Assembly (NCBI RefSeq): GCF_009728995.1
Contig: NZ_VTZW01000007.1
Location: 235,184 to 299,183 of the forward strand
Reading direction: 5' to 3'
Length of the DNA: 64,000 nucleotides
Origin: Streptomonospora sp. PA3
GTDB lineage: Bacteria; Actinomycetota; Actinomycetes; Streptosporangiales; Streptosporangiaceae
Positions 53,397 to 61,621 of the stretch are shown here, one piece after another. The stretch's first letter is position 1; each line of letters opens with the position of its first letter. Position numbers and translations under genes: made by a program. The notes beneath the pieces were generated by a model. It ran no database searches. It saw only the letters and a list, made by a program, of their open reading frames with translations, and was not told the origin of the DNA.

Positions 53397-54428
53397 ATGA
53401 GAATCGCCATCCTCGGCGCCGGCGCGATCGGCGCCTATGCCGGAGCGGCCCTGCACCGCGGAGGGGCCGACGTCCACCTGATCGCCCGCGGCCCCCACCT
53501 GGAGGCGCTGCGTGCCAACGGGGTGCGCGTCCTCAGCGACCGGGGGGACTTCACCGCCCGGCCCCACGCGACCAACGACCCCCGCGAGATCGGACCCGTC
53601 GACTTCGTCTTCCTGGGACTCAAGGCCCAGCACTACGCCGGCTGCGCACCGATGCTGCGCCCCCTGATGGGCCCCAACACCGCGGTCGTCGCCGCCCAGA
53701 ACGGCATTCCCTGGTGGTACTTCCACGGCGTGCCCGGGCCGCTGGCCGAGCGCCGGATCAGCACCGTCGATCCGGGCGGGTCGGTCAGCCGGGCGATCCC
53801 GGTCGAGCGCGCCATCGGCTGCGTCGTCTACGCCGCCACCGAGATCGAGGGCCCCGGCGTGATCCGCCACCTGGAGGGCACCCGCTTCTCCATCGGCGAG
53901 CCCGACGGCAGCATCTCCCCCCGATGCACCGCCTTCAGCGAGGCGATGATCGCCGGCGGCCTGAAGTGCCCCGTCGAACCGGAGCTGCGCGAGGACATCT
54001 GGGTCAAGCTGATGGGCAACATCACCTTCAACCCCCTCAGCGCGCTGACCCGCTCCACCATGGCCCAGATCTGCCGCGACAGCTCGGCCCGCGAGCTGGC
54101 GCGGTCGATGATGAGCGAGACCCTGGAGGTGGCCGGGCGCCTGGGGATCCACCCCACGATCTCCATCGAGCGCCGCCTGGCCGGCGCCGAGCGCGCCGGC
54201 GACCACCGCACCTCCACCCTGCACGACGTCGAGCGCGGGCGGCCCATGGAGCTCGACGTCATCCTCACCGCCGTCATCGAACTCGCCGACCTGGTCGGCG
54301 CCGAGGTGCCCACCCTGCGCACCGTCGACGCGGTGGCCCGGCTGCTCAACGCCCGGCTGGTCGACGGCAGCGTGGCCGAGCGCATGGCCGCCGCGACCGC
54401 CGCCTCCGCCCCCGCCCCCGCGGCCTGA
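53397..54428 (+). CDS. 2-Dehydropantoate 2-reductase-like protein (ApbA/PanE fold)
   Basis: The 343-residue protein has the N-terminal NADP site MRIAILGAGAIGAYAGAAL, the catalytic-lysine helix in EDIWVKLMGNITFNPLSALTR near residue 200, and a C-terminal STLHDVERGRPMELDVI, which aligns with the S-M-L-x-D-x-x-x-G-R-x-T-E-I-D motif of ketopantoate reductases. It may reduce or oxidise a 2-keto/hydroxy acid. The GntR-type operator at its promoter and the absence of pantothenate genes suggest a role linked to the formate dehydrogenase regulon rather than coenzyme A synthesis. Confidence 0.8.
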   Translation: MRIAILGAGAIGAYAGAALHRGGADVHLIARGPHLEALRANGVRVLSDRGDFTARPHATNDPREIGPVDFVFLGLKAQHYAGCAPMLRPLMGPNTAVVAAQNGIPWWYFHGVPGPLAERRISTVDPGGSVSRAIPVERAIGCVVYAATEIEGPGVIRHLEGTRFSIGEPDGSISPRCTAFSEAMIAGGLKCPVEPELREDIWVKLMGNITFNPLSALTRSTMAQICRDSSARELARSMMSETLEVAGRLGIHPTISIERRLAGAERAGDHRTSTLHDVERGRPMELDVILTAVIELADLVGAEVPTLRTVDAVARLLNARLVDGSVAERMAAATAASAPAPAA

Positions 54429-54489
54429 GCGAGACCCGCTCCCACCGCCCGGGCGGCGCGCCCCCTGCCGCCGCGCCGCCTGCGGACAC

Positions 54490-54524
54490 TTGCCCGCCGG
54501 ACCGGCGTCGCATACTGTAGACAA
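54490..54524 (+). promoter_or_regulatory. Promoter and GntR operator of the formate dehydrogenase catalytic gene
   Basis: TTGCCC (54490-54495), 17 bp, TACTGT (54513-54518), with TGTAGACA at 54516-54523. The start codon is about 56 nt downstream. Confidence 0.7.
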
Positions 54525-54580
54525 TATTTGTACCCTGCGATTTACCACAGTGGCCACGAGACCAAGCGAGGCCTGAGAAG

Positions 54581-56551
54581 ATGCGATCGGACGATATACA
54601 GCCCGGCAGCTATGAACGCCTGACCCGCCCGCTTGTGCGCGAGGACGGCGAGCTGCGCCCGGCCTCCTGGGAGGAGGCGCTCGACCGCGCCGCCGCCGGC
54701 TTCCGCGCCGGCGTCGAGCGGTACGGCCCCAACGCGTTCGGCATGCTCTCGTGCGCACGGGCCACCAACGAGATGAACTTCGTCGCCCAGAAGTTCACCC
54801 GCGTCGTGATGGGCACCAACAACGTCGACTCCTGCAACCGCACCTGCCACGCCCCCAGCGTGGCCGGTCTCGCCGCCGCCTTCGGCTCCGGCGGAGGGAC
54901 CTCCTCCTATTCCGAGGTCGAGGACACCGACCTGATCATCGTGTGGGGAGGCAACCCGCGCTTCGCCCACCCGATCTTCTTCCAGCACGTGCTCAAGGGC
55001 GTGCACAACGGGGCGCGGCTGTTCGTGGTCGACCCCCGCCGGACCTCCTCGGCCCAGTGGGCCGACCGCTGGCTCGGCCTCAACGTCGGCACCGACATCC
55101 CGCTCGCCCACGCCATCGGGCGCGAGATCATCCACGCCGGACTGGCCAACGACACCTTCATCCAGCGCGGCACCACCGGCTTCGAGGAGTACCGCGAGCT
55201 GGTCGAGCCCTGGACGCTCGCCGCGGCCGAGGCCGAGACGGGCGTTCCCGCCGAGGCCATCCGCGAACTGGCGCACGCCTACGCCACCGCCGAGCGCGCC
55301 CAGCTGTGCTGGACGCTGGGCATCACCGAGCACCACAACGCCACCGACAACGTCAAGGCGCTGATCAACCTCTCCCTGCTCACCGGGCACGTGGGCCGCT
55401 ACGGCTCCGGCCTGCAGCCGCTGCGCGGCCAGAACAACGTGCAGGGGGGCGGCGACATGGGCGCCATCCCCGACCGGCTGGCCGGGTTCCAGGACATCCT
55501 CGACCAGGAGGTCCGCTCGCGCTTCGAGGCGACCTGGAACACCTCCATCCAGCCCCGCAAGGGCAAGACGCTGACCCAGATGTTCGAGGCGATGGACGAG
55601 GGCGAGCTCAAGACCCTCTACATCATCGGCGAGAACCCGGTGCAGTCCGAGCCCGAGACCTTCACCACCACCCGCCGCCTCCAGCAGCTGGACCACCTGG
55701 TGGTGCAGGACATCTTCCTGACCAAGACCGCCGAACTGGCCGACGTGGTGCTGCCGGCCAGCGCCTCCTGGTGCGAGTCCGACGGCACCTTCACCAACAG
55801 CGAGCGCCGCGTGCAGCTGGTACGCAAGGCACTGGACCCGCCTCCGGGGGCGCGCGACGACATCGAGATCATGTGCGACCTCGCCCAGCGCCTCGGGCAC
55901 GCCTGGCAGCGGCCCAGCGCCGAGGAGGTCTGGGACGAGCTGCGCAGCCTCTCCCCCATCCACCGGGGCATGAGCTACCAGCGGCTGGAGGAGCTGCACG
56001 GCATCCAGTGGCCGTGCTTCTCCGAGGACAGCCTGGAGCCCAGCTACCTGCACTCCCGGCTGTGGTCGGCCGATCCCCAGAAGCGGGGCGAGCCCGCCCC
56101 GTTCGGCATCGTGGGCCACTCCCCGCCGGTCGACCTGCTCGACGACGACTACCCCTTCCGCCTGACCACGGGCCGCCGGCTGGACGACTACAACACCGGC
56201 GTGCAGACCAGCGGCTTCTCCTCGCCCCTGCGGCGGGGCGAACTGCTGGACATCTCGCCCGAGGACGCCGAGCGGCTGGGGATCGCCGACGGCGAGACGG
56301 TGCGGGTCTCCTCGCGCCGGGGGTCGGTGCTGGTGCCCGCCTCGGTCTCCACGCAGATGCGCCCGGGGCTGGTGTTCATGACCTTCCACTTCCCCGACCA
56401 GGTCGACACCCAGCTGCTGACCATCGACGCCACCGACCCGGTGGCGGGCACGGCCGAGTACAAGGCGGCGGCCGTGCGCATCGAGAAGGTCTCCGAGGGA
56501 GCCGCACCCGCCGGGGCGGCCGACAAGACCCCGCTTCCGGCATCGCCGTAG
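54581..56551 (+). CDS. Formate dehydrogenase alpha, molybdopterin catalytic half (split subunit)
   Basis: It oxidises formate to CO2 at a Mo/W-bis-MGD site. The 656-residue protein begins at YERLTRPLVREDGELRPASWEEAL, the point that normally follows the Mo-Fe4S4 domain of FdhF/FdsA. The active-site pair Cys89-His90 is in NNVDSCNRTCHAPSVAGL (Cys in place of selenocysteine), with DLIIVWGGNPRFAHPI, NVQGGGDMGAIPD and the C-terminal MGD-binding region (TTGRRLDDYNTGVQTSG). It lacks the CxxCxxxC Fe4S4 domain, which is encoded separately at 58851-59792. The gene has its own GntR-controlled promoter and a 19-bp terminator. Confidence 0.85.
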   Translation: MRSDDIQPGSYERLTRPLVREDGELRPASWEEALDRAAAGFRAGVERYGPNAFGMLSCARATNEMNFVAQKFTRVVMGTNNVDSCNRTCHAPSVAGLAAAFGSGGGTSSYSEVEDTDLIIVWGGNPRFAHPIFFQHVLKGVHNGARLFVVDPRRTSSAQWADRWLGLNVGTDIPLAHAIGREIIHAGLANDTFIQRGTTGFEEYRELVEPWTLAAAEAETGVPAEAIRELAHAYATAERAQLCWTLGITEHHNATDNVKALINLSLLTGHVGRYGSGLQPLRGQNNVQGGGDMGAIPDRLAGFQDILDQEVRSRFEATWNTSIQPRKGKTLTQMFEAMDEGELKTLYIIGENPVQSEPETFTTTRRLQQLDHLVVQDIFLTKTAELADVVLPASASWCESDGTFTNSERRVQLVRKALDPPPGARDDIEIMCDLAQRLGHAWQRPSAEEVWDELRSLSPIHRGMSYQRLEELHGIQWPCFSEDSLEPSYLHSRLWSADPQKRGEPAPFGIVGHSPPVDLLDDDYPFRLTTGRRLDDYNTGVQTSGFSSPLRRGELLDISPEDAERLGIADGETVRVSSRRGSVLVPASVSTQMRPGLVFMTFHFPDQVDTQLLTIDATDPVAGTAEYKAAAVRIEKVSEGAAPAGAADKTPLPASP

Positions 56552-56656
56552 GCAGCGGTCCGCGGCCGGGGCCCCGGTCCCGGCCGCAGCCCCCGGGTGC
56601 ACTGTTCGCCACCCGTGCCCGGGGGCACGACGTGCCGGCTCGGCGCGTACCGCGAG

Positions 56657-56699
56657 GGCGGCGTCCGTCCGGGCGAACGGCGCCCGGACGGACGCCGCC
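56657..56699 (+). terminator. 19-bp perfect hairpin after the catalytic half
   Basis: 56657-56675 and 56681-56699 are exact complements with an AACGG loop, about 105 nt after the stop. It separates the catalytic gene from the NuoE-NuoF promoter. The rest of 56552-56782 shows nothing else. Confidence 0.72.
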
Positions 56700-56782
56700 G
56701 GGCCGGATCACGACGGCGGTCACCCTCGGCACGCACCCGATCGCACGTGCGCAGGCGCTGCGGAAACGGGTGCGACCAGGGG

Positions 56783-56824
56783 TTGCCCAGGGGTGGAATA
56801 AAGCATACTGTAGCCCGTATACAA
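56783..56824 (+). promoter_or_regulatory. Promoter and GntR operator of the NuoE-NuoF gene
   Basis: TTGCCC (56783-56788), 17 bp, TACTGT (56806-56811). The operator core is CGTATACA at 56816-56823, a few bases further downstream than in the other two promoters; a half-site TGTAGCCC overlaps the -10 box. Confidence 0.66.
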
Positions 56825-56865
56825 AGTCTGTGACCTGGCTTACATGATTCGAGGTGACCGGGGAC

Positions 56866-58854
56866 GTGGACCTGCACTTCCTGGATGCAGTGCCGGAGGA
56901 CTCCGAGCGCGAGGCCGTGGACACCGTCCTGGGCCCACCGGAGTCGGGGTGGGACGGCGGCACGCGCCAGGCCTCCGATCTGCGCTTCGCCGAGGGCGGC
57001 CACACCGCCCGCGGCAGGCGCGACCTGCTGCTGCCGGCCCTGCACGCGGTCAACGACCGCGTCGGGTGGATAAGCCCTGCAGCGCTGGACTACATCTGCC
57101 GCCGGCTGACGATCCCGCCGGCCGAGGCCTACGGCGTCGCGACCTTCTACGCCATGTTCTCGCTCAACGAGCGCCCGCGCCGGGTGGTGCACGTCTGCAC
57201 CGACATCGCGTGCGCCGCCAAGGGGTCGCAGCAGCTGTGCGCGCAGCTGACCGAGCGCGCCGGCCCGGCGGGTGCCGAGGGCGGTGAGTTCACCTGGCAC
57301 GAGAGCCCGTGCCTGGGGCTGTGCGAGCGCGCCCCGGCGGCGGTGTCGTTCGAGGCAGGCGATCCGCCGCGCTACAGCGTCGCCGCACCGGCCGCCGCCG
57401 ACGAGATCGTCCCCGCTCCGGGCGAGGTCCCGGCGCAGGAGTCCGCCGGCGCGGGATCGCCCAACGGCCACGGCCCCGCGCTCAACGGCGGGCGGCCCCG
57501 GCGCCGGACCTTCTCCCCCGAGACGCTGCCGGGCCCGGCGCCCGAGCCGCCGGCGAGCGCCGCCGTCCCCCAGGCCGGCGACCCCGACCTGCTCCTGCTG
57601 CGCCGCATCGGCGTGGTCGACCCCGCCAGCCTGGACGACTACCGCGCCAACGGCGGCTACCTGGCGCTGCGCGAAGCGCTGCGCATGGGCCAAAGCGCCG
57701 TCATCCGCGAGGTCACCGACTCCGGTCTGGTGGGCCGCGGCGGCGCCGCCTTCCCCACCGGGCGCAAGTGGGACGGCACGGCCAAGCGCCCCGAGACCCC
57801 CCGCTACGTCATCTGCAACGCCGACGAGAGCGAACCGGGCACCTTCAAGGACCGGGTCATCATGGAGGGCGACCCGTTCTCGGTGATCGAGTCGCTGACC
57901 ATCGCCGGCTACGCCAACAACGCCGCCAAGGGCTACATCTACATCCGCGGGGAGTACCCGCGGGCCCTGTCGCTGCTGGAGAACGCGATCGAGCTGGCGC
58001 ACGCGCGCAACCTGCTGGGACGCGACATCCTGGGCTCGGGCTTCGACTTCGACATCGAGATCCGGCGCGGCGCCGGCGCCTACATCTGCGGCGAGGAGAC
58101 GGCGATCTTCAACTCGATCGAAGGGCTGCGCGGCGAGCCCCGCAGCAAGCCGCCCTTCCCCGTCGAGCGCGGGGTCTTCGGCAAGCCCACGGCCATCAAC
58201 AACGTCGAGACCCTGGTCAACGTGCTGCCGATCATGCAGATGGGCGGACCCGCCTATGCCGCCATCGGCACCGGCCGCTCCACCGGGCCCAAGCTGTTCT
58301 GCGTGTCGGGATCGGTGCAGCGCCCCGGCGTCTACGAGGTCCCCTTCGGCGCCAGCCTGCGCGAGCTGATCGAGATGTGCGGCGGGACGGGCACGGGCCC
58401 CGACGGTGCGCCCCGCGTGCCGCGCGCCGTGCTGCTCGGCGGCGCCGCCGGCGGCTTCGTGCGCGGCGACGAGCTCGACATCCCGCTGACCTTCGAGGGC
58501 GCCCGCGACGCGGGGGCCACCCTGGGCTCGGGCGTCGTGCTGGTGCTCGACGACACCGTCGACCTGGCCGCGATCCTCGTGCGCATCGCGGCCTTCTTCC
58601 GCGACGAGTCCTGCGGCCAGTGCGTGCCCTGCCGGGTGGGCACCGTCCGCCAGGAGGAGGCGCTGGTGCGGCTCTCGCAGGGAGCGGGGCCGCGCCGCAC
58701 CGACATCGCGCTGCTGCGCGAGGTGGGCGAGGCGATGCGCGACGCATCGATCTGCGGCCTGGGCCAGACCGCCTGGAACGCGGTGGAGTCGGCGATCGAC
58801 CGGCTCGGTGTGTTCGGCCCGCAGGAGGAACAACCCGTGAAGGAGGTCCGGTGA
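56866..58854 (+). CDS. Formate dehydrogenase beta, NuoE-NuoF fusion (NAD- and FMN-binding)
   Basis: It carries electrons from formate to NAD. The 662-residue protein has a NuoE/FdsG thioredoxin-like part with [2Fe-2S] cysteines in VCTDIACAAKG and ESPCLGLCERAP. After a Pro/Ala linker (about 185-235) comes a NuoF/FdsB part with the FMN/NADH loop GRGGAAFPTGRKWDG, CNADESEPGTFKDR and the [4Fe-4S] motif SCGQCVPCRVG. Similar fusions exist in Methylobacterium FDH1. The GTG at 56866 is preferred since GAGGTG lies 9 nt before it; a GTG at 56854 would add 4 residues. The stop overlaps the next gene (GTGA). Confidence 0.86.
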   Translation: MDLHFLDAVPEDSEREAVDTVLGPPESGWDGGTRQASDLRFAEGGHTARGRRDLLLPALHAVNDRVGWISPAALDYICRRLTIPPAEAYGVATFYAMFSLNERPRRVVHVCTDIACAAKGSQQLCAQLTERAGPAGAEGGEFTWHESPCLGLCERAPAAVSFEAGDPPRYSVAAPAAADEIVPAPGEVPAQESAGAGSPNGHGPALNGGRPRRRTFSPETLPGPAPEPPASAAVPQAGDPDLLLLRRIGVVDPASLDDYRANGGYLALREALRMGQSAVIREVTDSGLVGRGGAAFPTGRKWDGTAKRPETPRYVICNADESEPGTFKDRVIMEGDPFSVIESLTIAGYANNAAKGYIYIRGEYPRALSLLENAIELAHARNLLGRDILGSGFDFDIEIRRGAGAYICGEETAIFNSIEGLRGEPRSKPPFPVERGVFGKPTAINNVETLVNVLPIMQMGGPAYAAIGTGRSTGPKLFCVSGSVQRPGVYEVPFGASLRELIEMCGGTGTGPDGAPRVPRAVLLGGAAGGFVRGDELDIPLTFEGARDAGATLGSGVVLVLDDTVDLAAILVRIAAFFRDESCGQCVPCRVGTVRQEEALVRLSQGAGPRRTDIALLREVGEAMRDASICGLGQTAWNAVESAIDRLGVFGPQEEQPVKEVR

Positions 58855-59792
58855 GCACACCGGTTGCTATTGGGGCGCCCCGCCGCCTGGTCGAGGTGAC
58901 CGTCGACGGCCAGGAAGTGCGCGTGCCCGAGGGCGCGACCATCCTGGACGCCTGCGAGGCCGTCGGCACCGACGTACCCACCCTGTGCTACGGCGACACC
59001 CTCACCCCGCGCAACGCCTGCCGGGTGTGCGTGGTCGAGGTCGAGGGCGCGCGCACGCTCGTGCCGGCCTGCTCGCGCAAGGTCGAGGAGTCGATGTCGG
59101 TGGCGACCGACTCCGAGCGGGTCCGCCACAGCCGCAAGATGGTGCTGGAACTGCTGGGCTCCTCGGTGGACCTGTCCACCACGCCCGGCGTCCCCGAGTG
59201 GAACGAGCGCTACGACGCCCGCCCCGAGCGGTTCGGCCCGCGCGCCGAGCCCGCGCCGCTGGGCGAGCGCGACGCCCGCCACGCCGGCGAGCACGAGGTG
59301 GGCGACGGCACCGTCGCCGCGACCGTCGAGCAGCCCACCAAGGTCGACAACGACCTCTACGTGCGCGACTACGGCAAGTGCATCATGTGCTACAAGTGCG
59401 TGGACGCCTGCGGCGAGCAGTGGCAGAACACCTTCGCCATCGGGATCGCCGGGCGCGGGTTCGACGCCCGGGTCTCCACCGAGCACGACGTGGCGCTGCC
59501 CGACTCCGCCTGCGTCTACTGCGGCAACTGCATCGAGGTCTGCCCGACCGGGGCGCTGTCGTTCCGCACCGAGTACGAGATGCGCAACGAGGGCACCTGG
59601 GACGAGGAGCGCCAGAGCCAGACCACCACAATCTGCACCTACTGCGGGGTCGGCTGCAACGTCACCCTGCACGTCCAGGACAACGAGATCGTCAAGGTCA
59701 CCTCGCCGCACGACAACCCCGTGACGCACGGCAACCTGTGCATCAAGGGGCGGTTCGGCTTCCAGCACGTACAGCAGAGGCGGCGCGACTGA
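58851..59792 (+). CDS. Formate dehydrogenase alpha, Fe-S N-terminal half (split subunit)
   Basis: The 313-residue protein contains everything that normally precedes the catalytic domain of FdsA/FdhF. It has a [2Fe-2S] ferredoxin domain with Cys46, 57, 60 and 74 (LCYGDTLTPRNACRVC), two [4Fe-4S] motifs (CIMCYKCVDACGE and CVYCGNCIEVCPTGAL), and a Mo-Fe4S4 domain (ICTYCGVGCNVTLHV, then NLCIKGRFGFQHV). It stops right after that domain, where the 54581-56551 protein begins. AAGGAGG precedes the GTG, which overlaps the NuoE-NuoF stop. It should pass electrons from the Mo site to NuoE-NuoF. Confidence 0.86.
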   Translation: MSTPVAIGAPRRLVEVTVDGQEVRVPEGATILDACEAVGTDVPTLCYGDTLTPRNACRVCVVEVEGARTLVPACSRKVEESMSVATDSERVRHSRKMVLELLGSSVDLSTTPGVPEWNERYDARPERFGPRAEPAPLGERDARHAGEHEVGDGTVAATVEQPTKVDNDLYVRDYGKCIMCYKCVDACGEQWQNTFAIGIAGRGFDARVSTEHDVALPDSACVYCGNCIEVCPTGALSFRTEYEMRNEGTWDEERQSQTTTICTYCGVGCNVTLHVQDNEIVKVTSPHDNPVTHGNLCIKGRFGFQHVQQRRRD

Positions 59793-59796
59793 GGCG

Positions 59797-59822
59797 GGCG
59801 CGGCCCCCGCGGGGGCCGCGCC
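59797..59822 (+). terminator. 12-bp hairpin after the Fe-S half
   Basis: GGCGCGGCCCCC (59797-59808) and its complement (59811-59822) meet with only 2 nt between, so a few central pairs would open. It begins 5 nt after the stop. Confidence 0.6.
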
Positions 59823-59931
59823 GGCCCGGCGGCGCCGCCGCCCGCATCCGGCGAGGAGTGCGCGGATGGGATAGACGGGCGGCGCGCCGGGTACAGGCAG
59901 CCGCAGGGCTTTCCAGGAAGGGGGCAAGGCC

Positions 59932-60792
59932 ATGGGACGGGTCACGGTCCGCGAGCGGATCCTGCGCATCCGGGACGGCGCCGCCAGCGAGCGCGCCGAC
60001 ACGCTGGTGGCCGAGGAGCCGCTGGAGATCCGGATGGACGGCCGACCGCTCACCGTCACGATGCGCACCCCGGGCCACGACTTCGACCTGGCGGCGGGCT
60101 TCCTGGTGAGCGAGGGCGTCATCACCTCGGCCGAGCAGATAGCGACCATCCGCTACTGCGCCGGCGCCACCGACGACGGCTCCAACACCTACAACGTCCT
60201 CGACGTCGTGCTGGCACCCGGGGTCCCGGTGCCCGAGGCGTCGCTGGAGCGCAACTTCTACACCACCTCCTCCTGCGGGGTGTGCGGCAAGGCCAGTCTG
60301 GAGGCGGTGGCCACCGTCGCCCACTGGTCGGTCGCCGAGGACGACACCTCCTTCGGCGTACCCGTGCTCGCGCGGCTGCCCGACCGGCTGCGCGAGGCCC
60401 AGCGGGTCTTCGACCGCACCGGCGGGCTGCACGCCGCCGGACTGTTCACCCCGGAGGGGGAGCTGCTCGCGGTGCGCGAGGACGTCGGACGGCACAACGC
60501 CGTCGACAAGCTCGTGGGCTGGGCCCTGCGCGAGGACCGGCTGCCGCTGCGCGGCAGCGGGCTGATGGTTTCGGGCCGGGCCTCCTTCGAGCTCGCGCAG
60601 AAGGCGCTGATGGCGGGAATCCCGATGCTGGCCGCGGTCTCCGCGCCCTCGTCGCTGGCCGTCGAGCTGGCGGCCGAGCAGGGGCTGAGCCTGGTCGGGT
60701 TCCTGCGCGGCGCCTCCATGAACGTCTACGCCGGCCGGCATCGGATCACCCTGGAGACGGCGTCTGCGACGCCTATGGCGGCCCCAGGGTGA
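59932..60792 (+). CDS. fdhD: FdhD, sulfur carrier for formate dehydrogenase
   Basis: FdhD transfers sulfur from a cysteine desulfurase to the molybdenum cofactor and is needed for formate dehydrogenase activity. The 286-residue protein has the conserved CxxC in TTSSCGVCGKASLE near residue 118, with LEIRMDGRPLTVTMRTPGHD at the start and REDVGRHNAVDKLVGWA and SGRASFELAQKALMAGIP after it. The ATG has a purine-rich GGAAGGGGG upstream. It lies 139 nt after the Fe-S half, past a hairpin, and lacks the GntR-type site, so it may be expressed on its own. Confidence 0.93.
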   Translation: MGRVTVRERILRIRDGAASERADTLVAEEPLEIRMDGRPLTVTMRTPGHDFDLAAGFLVSEGVITSAEQIATIRYCAGATDDGSNTYNVLDVVLAPGVPVPEASLERNFYTTSSCGVCGKASLEAVATVAHWSVAEDDTSFGVPVLARLPDRLREAQRVFDRTGGLHAAGLFTPEGELLAVREDVGRHNAVDKLVGWALREDRLPLRGSGLMVSGRASFELAQKALMAGIPMLAAVSAPSSLAVELAAEQGLSLVGFLRGASMNVYAGRHRITLETASATPMAAPG

Positions 60793-60870
60793 AACAGCCG
60801 ACCGGGCCGGTAGGCGCGAGACCGGCCGGCGTGCTCCAGCCCCCTGCGCCGGCCGGTCCCGACATTCCCC

Positions 60871-60914
60871 GCGCCGCCGCGCCCGGCCTGCGCGCAGGCC
60901 GGGCGCGGCGGCGC
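60871..60914. terminator. 20-bp perfect hairpin between fdhD and the HhH-GPD gene
   Basis: 60871-60890 and 60895-60914 are exact complements with a CGCG loop, between convergent stops. Probably bidirectional. Confidence 0.76.
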
Positions 60915-60918
60915 ACCC

Positions 60919-61500
60919 CTATTGCGCCTTGCCGGATCTCCTCGCCGCCTTCTCGCTCTTTTTGAAGGCGCGCACCTCGGCCAGCGTCTGCTCGTCGAGG
61001 ACGTCGGCGATCGAGCGGCGCGCGCCCTCCTCGCCGTAGGCGCCGGCCGCCTCGCGCCAGCCCGGCGCCTGCAACCCGAACTGCTTGCCCAGCAGCGCCA
61101 GGAAGATCCGCGCCTTCTGGTCGCCGAAGCCCGGCAGGGCCTTGAGCCGCTTGAGGACCTCGCGGCCGTCGGGCCCGCCCGAGGTCCACAGCGCGCGGGC
61201 GTCGCCGCCGTAGTGCTCGACGAGGTAGCCGCACAGCGCCTGGATCCGCCCCGCCATCGACCCGGGGAAGCGGTGCACGGCCGGCTGCCGGGAGCAGATC
61301 TCGGCGAACTCGTCGGGGTCGGCTCCGGCGATGGTGCGGGCGTCCAGCCCGCCCATGCGGTCGGAGATCTTCTTGGGCCCGGCGAAGGCCACCTCCATCG
61401 CGACCTGCTGGTCCAGCAGCATGCCGATCAGCAGCGCCAGCGGCTCCGACGCCAGCAGCGCGTCGGCTTCGGGTTCTTGGACGAGGTGCAACGACGTCAT
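60919..61500 (-). CDS. HhH-GPD family base-excision-repair-like protein
   Basis: The 193-residue protein has a helix-hairpin-helix stretch LKRLKALPGFGDQKARIFLAL (about 117-137) and an N-terminal helical LLIGMLLDQQVAMEVAFAGP typical of a short actinobacterial HhH-GPD family. The catalytic Lys/Asp pair of endonuclease III is not obvious, nor are Fe-S cysteines, so glycosylase activity is uncertain. GACAAT on the minus strand (61512-61507) ends 6 nt before the ATG, so it is another leaderless candidate. Confidence 0.8.
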   Translation of the reverse strand: MTSLHLVQEPEADALLASEPLALLIGMLLDQQVAMEVAFAGPKKISDRMGGLDARTIAGADPDEFAEICSRQPAVHRFPGSMAGRIQALCGYLVEHYGGDARALWTSGGPDGREVLKRLKALPGFGDQKARIFLALLGKQFGLQAPGWREAAGAYGEEGARRSIADVLDEQTLAEVRAFKKSEKAARRSGKAQ

Positions 61501-61560
61501 GGCGCCATTGTCCCAGGCGGGCGGGGCCGGGCACGCGGCGGCGCACCGGCGCAGCGCAGC

Positions 61561-61599
61561 GCCGCGCCGGCGCCCTCCCTCGCTGGGCGCCGGCGCGGC
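61561..61599 (-). terminator. 15-bp perfect hairpin after the aldehyde dehydrogenase
   Basis: 61561-61575 and 61585-61599 are exact complements with a 9-nt loop, just beyond the stop of the leftward dehydrogenase gene. Confidence 0.72.
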
Positions 61600-61621
61600 C
61601 GATCGGGGCCCGGGCCTTGGC

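Noticed and set aside
54581..59792. Formate dehydrogenase alpha broken by a frameshift or assembly error
   Set aside because: The halves are separated by another gene and in reverse order, each with its own start signals and terminator, and no key residue is missing.
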